Positions 1 to 6,485 of a stretch of 13,470 nt of DNA are shown in pieces. The DNA comes from Betaproteobacteria bacterium (lineage in GTDB: Bacteria > Pseudomonadota > Gammaproteobacteria > Burkholderiales > Burkholderiaceae_C): positions 1 through 13,470 of the forward strand of contig CANFOR010000053.1 of assembly GCA_947448675.1 (NCBI GenBank), written 5' to 3'. Within the stretch, counting starts at the first letter, position 1, and each line of letters starts with the position of its first letter. Position numbers and translations under genes: made by a program. The notes below the pieces were generated by a model. That model saw only the letters and a program-made list of their open reading frames with translations. It ran no database searches and was not told the DNA's origin.

Positions 1-906
1 CTGCGTGCACTGGACGCACAGGCCGTTTTAGCCGAACAAACCCTGGCCACACGGCAAGAAAATGTGCATTTGCAAAAACGCCGTTTAGACGGTGGCGTAA
101 GCAGTGAATTGGACCTGCGCCAAGCCGAATCGGAAGCCGCCAGTGTGCGCGCCAGTTTGCAAGCTACCCAGCAAAACCGCAGCCTTGCCGAAGCAGCGCT
201 GGCGCTCTTGTTGGGTCGTCAACCCGGTGCGATTTTGCAGGCCGATGTAGCCCGTGGTAGCGACGTGGCTAGCCTGTTAGCTAGGTTGAACATTCCGACA
301 GACTTGCCCTCTGCGCTGTTGCAGCGCCGTCCTGACATCGTCGCCGCCGAATACAACCTGCAAGCCGCGCAAGCCGACATCGCCCAGGCCCGTAGTGCTT
401 ACTTTCCGCGCGTGGCGCTCACGGCTTCGCTGGGCGATCAGTCCAAAAGCTTGTCGAATCTGTTGGACCCGGCCTCGCTGTTTTGGAACCTGCTGGGCAA
501 CCTTACCCAACCCGTTTTTCGCGCGGGCGCGATCGATTCCTTGGTGGCTGCCGCCAACGCGCGCCAGCAGCAGGCGCTGGCCCAGTACACGCAGGCGGTG
601 CAAAACGCTTTTCGCGACGTGCATGACGCGCTGACCAATGCCACCGCCGCCCGCGAGATTGCAGCCACCACGCAACAGCGTTTACTGGCCCTGCGCAGCA
701 CCCTGCGCTTGGCCAATGTGCGCTACCAAAACGGCTATTCGAGCTACCTGGAAGTGCTGAGCGCCCAGCGCGATGTAGCCCAGGCCGAGTCGGGCTTGAT
801 CGACATTCAAAGGGCCCAGCTCAGCGCTGCAGTGGCTTTATACAAGGCTTTGGGTGGCGGCTGGGATGCTGCTGCACCGATAGGGCAAGCCAGTGCTTTG
901 AAGTAG
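1..906 (+). CDS. RND efflux system outer-membrane factor, NodT/OprM (TolC-like) family, 5' partial
   Basis: This is the C-terminal 301 residues of a trimeric outer-membrane channel that lets an inner-membrane RND pump and its periplasmic adaptor expel drugs, metals or organic compounds. The frame is open from base 1 and ends at TAG 904-906; a GTG at 64 is internal, not the true start. Family hallmarks are visible: a heptad-rich helix around LDLRQAESEAASVRASL, the repeat-junction signature LPSALLQRRPDIVAAEYNL followed by an ARSAYFPRVALTASLG segment, and the second-repeat ending VRYQNGYSSYLEVLSAQRD. Members usually have about 450-500 residues, so roughly 150-190 residues are missing at the window edge, including the signal peptide and the lipobox usual in this branch. 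The pump and adaptor genes, if linked, would lie upstream of the window. The substrate cannot be told from this part. The family call is secure. Confidence 0.93.
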   Translation: MRALDAQAVLAEQTLATRQENVHLQKRRLDGGVSSELDLRQAESEAASVRASLQATQQNRSLAEAALALLLGRQPGAILQADVARGSDVASLLARLNIPTDLPSALLQRRPDIVAAEYNLQAAQADIAQARSAYFPRVALTASLGDQSKSLSNLLDPASLFWNLLGNLTQPVFRAGAIDSLVAAANARQQQALAQYTQAVQNAFRDVHDALTNATAAREIAATTQQRLLALRSTLRLANVRYQNGYSSYLEVLSAQRDVAQAESGLIDIQRAQLSAAVALYKALGGGWDAAAPIGQASALK

Positions 907-938
907 CCCAGAGGGTGCGAGAATAGCGCACTTCATTT

Positions 939-943
939 GGAGA
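939..943 (+). promoter_or_regulatory. Ribosome binding site selecting a TTG start
   Basis: GGAGA lies six bases upstream of the TTG at 950. No ATG or GTG in this frame lies close to a comparable site, and the protein family begins just here (conserved AGSLPKP at residues 12-18). The site therefore supports TTG as the initiation codon of the methionine-synthase-type gene. Confidence 0.7.
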
Positions 944-949
944 CGTATC

Positions 950-1984
950 TTGTTAGAAAAAGCCACTTTCCGTACCGCCATCGCAGGCAGCTTGCCCAAG
1001 CCTGCCTGGCTTTCTGAAACCCAAAAGCTCTGGCCGCAGTGGAAGCAAGACGGTGCCGAGCTGGCCCAGGCCAAGCTCGACGCTACCTTGATCTGGATCA
1101 AAGCCCAAGAAGACGCGGGCCTGTCCACCATTGGCGACGGCGAGCAGTCGCGCCAGCACTTTGTGCACGGTTTTTTAGAACAAGTCGATGGCATTGACTT
1201 CGAGCACAAAGTCACCATGGGCATCCGCGACAACCGCTACGACGCCCAGGTGCCGCAAGTGGTGTCGGAGCTCAAACTCAAAGGCCGCGTGCATGGCAGC
1301 GAAGCGCGTTTTTTGCGTGCCCACACCACGCGCAAAATCAAGTTCACCATGCCCGGCCCGATGACCATTGTGGACACCGTGGCCGACCGTTTTTATGGCG
1401 ATAAAGTGAAGATGGCCTACGCCTTTGCCGAGCTGCTCAACCAAGAAGCCCTGGCTTTGCAAGCCGAAGGCGTAGACATTATTCAGTTCGACGAACCGGC
1501 CTTTAACGTTTACATGAAAGACGCTGCCGACTGGGGCGTGAAGGCACTCGAAATCGCCGCGCGCGGGTTGACCTGCACCACCGCCGTGCACATTTGCTAC
1601 GGCTACGGCATCAAAGCTAACAACGACTGGAAAGAAACCCTGGGCGGTGAGTGGCGCCAATACGCCGACGTCTTCCCGGCCTTGGCCAAAAGCAGTATCA
1701 AGCAAGTCAGCCTCGAGTGCTTTCACTCGCATGTGCCGCTCGATTTGATCAAGCTGCTGGAGGGCAAAGAGGTGATGGTCGGAGTGATCGACGTGGCCAG
1801 CGACACCATTGAAACGCCCGAAGAAATTGCCGACACCATTGGCCGTGCCCTGCAGTTTGTGCGCAAAGACAAGCTTATTGCCTGCACCAATTGCGGCCTG
1901 GCCCCCATGAGCCGCGAAGTCGCCGAGAAAAAGCTCGCCGCCCTGGCGCAAGGCGCGGCACTGGCTGGTGTGCGCTATGCCTGA
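950..1984 (+). CDS. Short cobalamin-independent methionine synthase (MetE C-terminal domain only; core-MetE/MesD-like)
   Basis: The 344-residue protein matches only the catalytic C-terminal half of MetE, which is about 750 residues in full and transfers a methyl group to homocysteine to form methionine. All expected zinc/homocysteine ligands are present: H214 and C216 in VHICYGYG, E256 in SLECFHS, and C315 in CTNCG. The acidic IIQFDEPAFN motif lies at residues 177-186, and AGSLPKP plus DGEQSRQHF lie near the N-terminus. The MetE N-terminal half is absent, so the methyl donor is uncertain. Short stand-alone homologues include core-MetE, which uses methylated corrinoid protein, and MesD, reported to work with MesX (DUF1852). 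No DUF1852 gene is in the window. By motif spacing it looks closer to the MesD type, but this is from memory. The start is TTG with a good ribosome binding site. The stop overlaps the cupin gene, implying coupled translation. Confidence 0.85.
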   Translation: MLEKATFRTAIAGSLPKPAWLSETQKLWPQWKQDGAELAQAKLDATLIWIKAQEDAGLSTIGDGEQSRQHFVHGFLEQVDGIDFEHKVTMGIRDNRYDAQVPQVVSELKLKGRVHGSEARFLRAHTTRKIKFTMPGPMTIVDTVADRFYGDKVKMAYAFAELLNQEALALQAEGVDIIQFDEPAFNVYMKDAADWGVKALEIAARGLTCTTAVHICYGYGIKANNDWKETLGGEWRQYADVFPALAKSSIKQVSLECFHSHVPLDLIKLLEGKEVMVGVIDVASDTIETPEEIADTIGRALQFVRKDKLIACTNCGLAPMSREVAEKKLAALAQGAALAGVRYA

Positions 1985-2468
1985 GCAAACGGCTGAGCAC
2001 CAGCACAGCGCCGACTGGAAGCACGACGGCGTGCGCGTCGTTCCCGGCGACCAGCTCGATGGCAATGTGCCCTCCACCCCCGGCATGGAGCGCAAGGCTG
2101 CCATTACCTTTGCGCGCGTCGGTGCGCAAAAGCTCTGGGCCGGTACGGTGCATATTCACCCCGACGCCAAAACCGGCGCCCACCACCACGGCCCGCTGGA
2201 GAGCGTGATCTATGTGGTCAAGGGCCGGGCGCGCATGCGCTGGGGCGAGCGCTTGGAGTTCACCGCCGAGGCCGGGCCGGGCGACTTTATCTACGTGCCA
2301 CCCTATGTGCCACACCAAGAGATCAATGCCAGCGTCACCGAAACCCTGGAATGCGTGCTCTGCCGCAGCGACGGCCAAGCCGTGGCCGTGAACTTGCCCA
2401 TCGAGCCCATCGAAAAGCCCGAGACCGTGCTGTGGATCGACCCCACGCATCCGCAAGGGGGCGTGTGA
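1977..2468 (+). CDS. Single-domain cupin protein
   Basis: The product is a 163-residue small beta-barrel protein. Both cupin motifs are complete: motif 1 GAHHHGPLE with H69, H71 and E75, and motif 2 GDFIYVPPYVPHQEIN with H113. A mononuclear metal site (three His, one Glu) is therefore likely. Such proteins range from dioxygenases and isomerases to sugar- or effector-binding proteins; the reaction here cannot be assigned. There is no signal peptide or transmembrane segment, so it should be cytoplasmic. I chose ATG 1977, which overlaps the end of the preceding gene by eight bases; a GTG at 1968 in the same frame would add three residues. No clear ribosome binding site precedes it, which fits translational coupling. 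The stop at 2466-2468 shares one base with the next start. The C-terminal tail is acidic and proline-rich without a recognised motif. Confidence 0.88.
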   Translation: MPEQTAEHQHSADWKHDGVRVVPGDQLDGNVPSTPGMERKAAITFARVGAQKLWAGTVHIHPDAKTGAHHHGPLESVIYVVKGRARMRWGERLEFTAEAGPGDFIYVPPYVPHQEINASVTETLECVLCRSDGQAVAVNLPIEPIEKPETVLWIDPTHPQGGV

Positions 2469-3199
2469 TGCTGCACCAAGCCTTCACCCCCAGTGGCAAG
2501 CTGCGCGCTTCCATCAACTTGGGCAACCCCATTTTGGCCAACCGCAAGGCCGACGGCACGGTGTTCGGCGTGTCGGTAGACCTGGCGCAAGAGCTGGCCA
2601 CCCGCCTGGGCGCGCCGCTCGAACTGGTGGTGCAAGACACTGCAGGCAAGTCGGTTGATGCGGTGAAAAACGAACAGGCTGACATTGGCTTTTTTGCCAT
2701 CGACCCACTGCGCAGCGATGGCATTCGGTTCACCCCGCCCTATGTGGTGATCGAGGGCAGCTACCTGGTGCCACAAGGCTCGCCCATCCAGAGCAATGCC
2801 GAGGTCGACCGCCCCGGCGTGCGCGTGGCCGTGGGCCAGGCCAGCGCCTACGACCTGTACCTGAGCCGCGCGCTCAAAGCCGCCAGCATCGTGCGTGCGC
2901 CCAGCTCACCCAAAGTGGTAGACACGTTTTTCGCGCAAGGGCTCGACGTGGCCGCAGGCGTGCGCCAGCAGCTGCAAATGGACGCCGCGCGCCTGCCCGG
3001 CCTGCGCCTGCTGCCCGGCCGCTTTATGGCCATCCACCAAGCCATGGGCCTGCCCCAGTCGCGTGGTGAAAGCGCTTGGAGTTACCTGAAAGATTTTGTT
3101 GAAGAGCTCAAGGCCTCGGGCTTTGTGGCCACGTCGTTGGCGCGGCACGGCATCCAGGGCGCGCAGCTCGCACCCCCCGGCTACCCGCCAGCCAACTAA
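2468..3199 (+). CDS. Solute-binding-protein-like (SBP_bac_3 fold) protein without a signal peptide
   Basis: The 243-residue protein has the two-lobed layout of family 3 periplasmic solute-binding proteins, which usually bind amino acids for ABC importers: GKLRASINLGNP at the N-terminus, a GVSVDLAQELATRLG helix, ADIGFFAIDPLR, the hinge-region RFTPPYVVIEGSYLVP, and VRVAVGQASAYDLYL in lobe 2. The ATG at 2468 overlaps the cupin stop (TGATG), matching the preceding junction. From that start there is no hydrophobic signal sequence. The frame is open further upstream, but that stretch is arginine-rich with no signal-peptide character. The protein therefore looks cytoplasmic, which is odd for this fold, and no permease or ATPase gene is nearby. 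It may be an intracellular ligand sensor or an enzyme related to cyclohexadienyl dehydratases. The stop overlaps the convergent oxidoreductase stop by four bases. Confidence 0.8.
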   Translation: MLHQAFTPSGKLRASINLGNPILANRKADGTVFGVSVDLAQELATRLGAPLELVVQDTAGKSVDAVKNEQADIGFFAIDPLRSDGIRFTPPYVVIEGSYLVPQGSPIQSNAEVDRPGVRVAVGQASAYDLYLSRALKAASIVRAPSSPKVVDTFFAQGLDVAAGVRQQLQMDAARLPGLRLLPGRFMAIHQAMGLPQSRGESAWSYLKDFVEELKASGFVATSLARHGIQGAQLAPPGYPPAN

Positions 3200-4248
3200 G
3201 CGCTCGCCACCTGCAGTACCAGCTTGCCAAAATTTTCGCCTTTAAATAGCTTGAGCAGGGTTTCTGGGAAGGTAGCCAGGCCTTGCACCACGTCTTCTTT
3301 GCTCTTCATGCGGCCGTCTTTCAGGTAGCCCGCCATTTCGGCAACTGCCAAGTGGTAGCGGCTTGCATAGTCAAACACCACAATGCCTTCCATGCGCGCG
3401 CGGTTCACCAGCAGGCTCAGGTAGTTTTTGGGGCCTTGGATCGGCGTGGTGTTGTTGTACTGGCTAATGGCTCCGCAAATGACAATGCGCGCCTTGCGTT
3501 TGATTTTGGCGAGCACATCATCCAAGATCTCGCCGCCCACGTTGTCAAAGTAAATGTCTACGCCGCCGGGGCAGTGCTCTTTGAGGCCCGCACGCACGGC
3601 ACCGGAGCCGGTTTTGTAGTCAATGCAAGCATCAAAACCCAGCTCTTTCACCACCCACTCGCACTTGGCAGCGCCGCCCGCAATGCCGACCACGCGGCAG
3701 CCTTTGATCTTGGCCATCTGCCCCACGGTTTGGCCCACTGCGCCTGCCGCGCCCGAGACCACCACCGTCTCGCCCGGCTGCGGTTGACCCACGTCCATGA
3801 GGCCAAAGTAGCCCGTCATGCCAGGCATGCCCAGCACGTTGAGCCACTGGTTCACACTGCCCGCACGCAGGTCAATCTTGAAGATGCCGCTGGGCTTAAG
3901 GCTTGCTTCGGGGATGAGGCAATACTCTTGCACGCCCAGGCCCGCGCTGACCACGTCGCCCACGGCAAACTGTGGGTTCTGCGAAGCCACCACGCTGCCA
4001 ATGCCACCCGCGCGCATGACCTCGCCAATGCCCACCGGCGGAATGTAGCTCTTGCCCTCGTTCATCCAACCGCGCATGGCCGGGTCGAGCGAGAGCGCCA
4101 GAGTTTTCACCAGCACGCCGCCCGCTACGGGCTCGGTTACCGGCTCGGTGCTGTGGCTCCAGCACTCGGGACCAGGCAGGCCCACGGGACGCTGGGCCAG
4201 GCGAATTTGGTGGTTGGCCAGGCTGCTGAAGGTGTTAGCGGTGCGCAT
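3196..4248 (-). CDS. NADP-dependent oxidoreductase, zinc-free MDR superfamily (CurA / prostaglandin-reductase-like)
   Basis: The 350-residue protein belongs to the leukotriene B4 dehydrogenase/curcumin reductase branch of medium-chain reductases. These cytosolic enzymes use NADPH to reduce the alkene bond of alpha,beta-unsaturated ketones and aldehydes. Visible markers are the N-terminal LSLDPAMRGWMNEGKSY segment, the nucleotide-binding VVVSGAAGAVGQTVGQMAK at about residues 162-180, a GCRVVGIAGG strand, YFDNVGGEILD, and NYLSLLVNRARMEGIVVFDY. The catalytic zinc ligands of alcohol dehydrogenases are absent, as expected. Length equals that of E. coli CurA (about 345). The ATG at 4248 has only a weak upstream purine stretch. 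The gene is divergent from the broken dehydrogenase across a 203-base gap and convergent with the binding-protein gene. The natural substrate is unknown. Confidence 0.92.
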   Translation of the reverse strand: MRTANTFSSLANHQIRLAQRPVGLPGPECWSHSTEPVTEPVAGGVLVKTLALSLDPAMRGWMNEGKSYIPPVGIGEVMRAGGIGSVVASQNPQFAVGDVVSAGLGVQEYCLIPEASLKPSGIFKIDLRAGSVNQWLNVLGMPGMTGYFGLMDVGQPQPGETVVVSGAAGAVGQTVGQMAKIKGCRVVGIAGGAAKCEWVVKELGFDACIDYKTGSGAVRAGLKEHCPGGVDIYFDNVGGEILDDVLAKIKRKARIVICGAISQYNNTTPIQGPKNYLSLLVNRARMEGIVVFDYASRYHLAVAEMAGYLKDGRMKSKEDVVQGLATFPETLLKLFKGENFGKLVLQVASA

Positions 4249-4451
4249 GGTGGGCTTTCGTACAAGTGGTGAAAAGGTGCATCGTAGCGCAGCGACGCCC
4301 GTAAGCGCGTAGCGCAGGTGACAAAGCCCTGCAAGCTATGTAGTAGGCATAAAAAAGGCCGCCAAGGCGCATGAAATTTGCGTAAGTAGCTACCAAAAGA
4401 ATAGCAATTAAAATCAATGCTAAATCAAAACTCCAACGGAAAGACCACACC
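4249..4451. other. Divergent intergenic region
   Basis: This 203-base region separates two genes that point away from each other, so it should hold both promoters. The half near the + strand gene is clearly more AT-rich than the coding DNA around it. I see no convincing -35/-10 pair and no small open frame worth calling. GGAAAG at 4438-4443, eight bases before ATG 4452, is a plausible ribosome binding site. The only distinctive sequence is the possible family repeat at 4380-4409. Confidence 0.6.
4380..4409 (-). repeat. Possible Comamonadaceae-type dispersed intergenic repeat copy
   Basis: Read on the minus strand, this stretch begins with AATTGCTATT, continues to GTAGCTACTTACGC, and carries the half-sites gcta/tagc as a short inverted repeat. 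It resembles a short element seen in many intergenic gaps of Acidovorax, Polaromonas and Rhodoferax genomes (core GCTATT-spacer-TAGCTGCT-n-GCGC). That resemblance is from memory and only one copy is present here, so the call is tentative. Confidence 0.35.
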
Positions 4452-5267
4452 ATGCAACTCGAACTCACAGGCCAACACGTGCTCATCACCGGCGGCAGCA
4501 AGGGCATAGGCTGGGCCTGCGCCTTGGGCTTTTTGCAAGAAGGCGCGCGGGTGAGCTTGGTCTCGCGCTGCAGCGCGCATTTGGCTGCGGCTGTGGTGCA
4601 GCTACAGGCCGCTCTGACTGATGTAGAGCCCTCTGCCCTGCAAAGCCGCGTGCACACCCTTGCCGCAGACATGTGCGACCCGGCCAGCGCGCTGCGCGCC
4701 TTAGACGCAGCCGAGGCCCACTTTGGCCCGGTTGACGTCTTGGTCAACTCCGCAGGCGCGGCGCGGCGCACACCGGTCGACGAGCTCACGCCCGACGCCT
4801 AGCAGGCCGCCATGCAGGCCAAATACTTCAGCACCATCCACATGATGGACCCTTGCGTCAAGCGCATGGGCGCACGCGGGCGCGGGGCCATTGTCAACGT
4901 GGTCGGCTCGGGCGGGCGAGTGGCCAGCCCCTGGCATTTGCCCGGCGGCGCGGCCAATGCCGCGCTCATGCTGGTCAGCGCGGGCTTGGCCGCTGCCTAC
5001 GGCCCGCGCGGCGTGCGCGTCAACGCCGTCAACCCCGGCCTGACCCGCACCGAGCGCCTGCAAGAAGGTCTGCTGGTAGAGGCGCGCGTAAACGGCAGCA
5101 CCCCCGAGCAAGCCCTGCAGCAAGCCGCCAGCCGCATCCCTTTGGGCCGCCTGGCCGAGCCGCAAGAAATTGCCAACGCCGTGGTTTTCTTGGCCAGCGC
5201 CAAAGCCAGCTACATCACCGGCGTGGTACTGGCCATGGACGGGGCTGTAGTGCCGATGGGGATGTAG
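4452..5267 (+). pseudogene. Short-chain dehydrogenase/reductase frame interrupted by an in-frame amber codon
   Basis: Two pieces in the same frame, 4452-4802 and 4803-5267, together encode a 271-codon SDR separated only by TAG at 4800-4802. The first half carries the Rossmann motif TGGSKGIG (residues 13-20) and NSAG (99-102). The second carries IVNVVGSGG, RVNAVNPG and the C-terminal YITGVVLAMDG. Homology continues straight across the stop and no base is gained or lost, so this is a point change, most simply TGG (Trp) to TAG. The catalytic YxxxK is also missing: the aligned positions read G165 and N169, while S153 is kept. The intact ancestor may therefore already have been a non-classical SDR. 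The ATG follows a GGAAAG site. The 3' end overlaps the convergent monooxygenase gene by 58 bases. A sequencing error or amber read-through remains possible; a restart at ATG 4812 would lack the cofactor site. Confidence 0.82.
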
Positions 5268-6310
5268 GCTTGCGTCGGCAACCCCATCAGCGCCCTGGTC
5301 AACGCCGCCGCCGAGACGGCTTTGCAGCCCGAAGTGTTTTGCCCAGCCCACAGGGGCGAGAAGCCGTCTTGGCCCAGGCTCTCGGCTGCTTTGCGCAGTG
5401 GCGCGATGGCGGCTGTGGCCAAGGGGAACGCGGGCGTGGCGGCGTGCAGGGGGCCCAGCTCGCGCATGATGCGGTTGACGATGCCGCGCGCGGGCCGCCC
5501 GGTAAACAGCTTGGTGAGTGCGGTTTCGGTGGCGGGCTGGCGCTGCAATGCGGCGCGGTGCACGGCGCTGGTGCTGGCTTCGGGGCAGAGCAGGTAGGCC
5601 GTGCCCACTTGCACGCCCGCTGCGCCCAGGGCCAAGGCCGCGGCAACGCCCTTGGCGTCGGCAATGCCACCGGCGGCGATGACGGGCACGCGCACCGCTT
5701 GCACCACTTGCGGCAGCAAGGCGAAAGTGCCCACCTGCGTGGCCAGGTCGTCCGACAAAAACATGCCCCGGTGCCCGCCGGCCTCTAGGCCCTGCGCGAT
5801 GACGGCGTCTACGCCTTGTGCTTCGAGCCAGCGCGCCTCGGGCACTGTGGTGGCAGAGGCCACAATTTTGCTGCCCCAGCTGCGCACCCGCGCCAGCAAT
5901 TCGCTGCTGGGCAGGCCAAAATGAAAGCTCACCACAGCGGGCTTGAATGCCTCCAACACCTCGGCGGCCTCGGCGCTAAAAGGCAGCCTGCCAGGGCCCG
6001 CGCTGATGGCCGCCTGGTCAACCCCAAACTCTGCATAGTAGGGCGCAAGCAAACGCTGCCAAGCCGCTTCGCGCGCGGCATCGGGCGCGTGCTGCGTGTG
6101 GCAAAAAAAGTTGACGTTGTAGGGCCGCTTGGTACCCGCGCATATGCTGACCAGCTCCGCGCGCATGGCCTCGAGGCTGAGCATGGCGCAAGGCAGCGAG
6201 CCCAGCCCGCCGGCATTGCACACCGCAATCGCCAGCGCGCTGCCCTGCACACCCGCCATAGGCGCTTGGATGATCGGCAGCTCTATGCCGAGTAGGGTTT
6301 GCAAGCGCAT
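5210..6310 (-). CDS. Nitronate monooxygenase (class I, FMN-dependent TIM barrel; 2-nitropropane dioxygenase family)
   Basis: The 366-residue flavoprotein is of the type that oxidises alkyl nitronates such as propionate-3-nitronate with FMN and oxygen, detoxifying them in the cytosol. Class I motifs are visible: PIIQAPMAGVQG (residues 12-23), NAGGLGSLP, YNVNFFCH (64-71), SFHFGLPS (128-135), and the phosphate/catalytic segment QGLEAGGHRGMF with H180 as the expected catalytic base, then AAGGIADAKG and GAAGVQVGTAYL. The ATG at 6310 follows an AGGA site with six-base spacing. The last 19 residues are encoded inside the end of the convergent SDR frame and match no motif, suggesting the stop codon has drifted. 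The call is firm at family level; related members act as enoyl or keto reductases, so the substrate is less certain. Confidence 0.92.
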   Translation of the reverse strand: MRLQTLLGIELPIIQAPMAGVQGSALAIAVCNAGGLGSLPCAMLSLEAMRAELVSICAGTKRPYNVNFFCHTQHAPDAAREAAWQRLLAPYYAEFGVDQAAISAGPGRLPFSAEAAEVLEAFKPAVVSFHFGLPSSELLARVRSWGSKIVASATTVPEARWLEAQGVDAVIAQGLEAGGHRGMFLSDDLATQVGTFALLPQVVQAVRVPVIAAGGIADAKGVAAALALGAAGVQVGTAYLLCPEASTSAVHRAALQRQPATETALTKLFTGRPARGIVNRIMRELGPLHAATPAFPLATAAIAPLRKAAESLGQDGFSPLWAGQNTSGCKAVSAAALTRALMGLPTQAYIPIGTTAPSMASTTPVM

Positions 6311-6485
6311 GGGGAGTCCTTTTGAAGGGGTTAATCGGGTTGCAAGGCCCGTGGAATATGCGTGGGGCGCTATGAAAAATGTAGTGATTCACGGACTGCA
6401 TTGCGCTTGAGTTCAAGTATGAGTGAGGGGCGCATGCGCACTTTTCTTTACCGATTGGCGAGTATGGCACCACAACGCTCGTAAA
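6311..6485. other. Short intergenic region upstream of the nitronate monooxygenase gene
   Basis: This 175-base gap lies after panC and before the monooxygenase start, both on the minus strand. It should hold the monooxygenase promoter and any panC terminator. Only the AGGA ribosome binding site (6317-6320) is clear. A perfect ten-base palindrome GCGCATGCGC at 6430-6439 and a CTTGA-GT-TCAAG inverted repeat at 6406-6417 are present, but neither has a T-run or known operator form. Confidence 0.5.

Noticed and set aside
64..906. GTG 64 as the start of the first gene
   Set aside because: The frame is open and homologous to the efflux-protein family from base 1, so the gene is simply truncated by the window edge.
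1175..2104. 309-codon open frame on the minus strand across the methionine synthase and cupin genes
   Set aside because: It is a His/Gly/Ala-rich antisense shadow; the plus-strand genes have complete motifs and coupled start/stop codons.
2351..2467. Upstream in-frame start for the binding-protein-like gene
   Set aside because: It would overlap the cupin gene by nearly 120 bases and add an Arg-rich segment unlike the family or a signal peptide; ATG 2468 fits the coupled layout.
3283..4272. 329-codon open frame on the plus strand opposite the MDR oxidoreductase
   Set aside because: Its translation is rich in His, Ala and Arg and matches no family, while the minus strand encodes a full-length motif-complete enzyme. 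GC-rich codon bias keeps the antisense frame open.
4853..5788. 311-codon plus-strand frame across the SDR end and the monooxygenase gene
   Set aside because: The product is Arg/Gly/Ala-rich with no domain and spans two recognisable genes on other frames.
6430..6439. Perfect palindrome GCGCATGCGC as a terminator for panC
   Set aside because: It has no loop and no T-run on the minus strand; short GC palindromes are common in such DNA.
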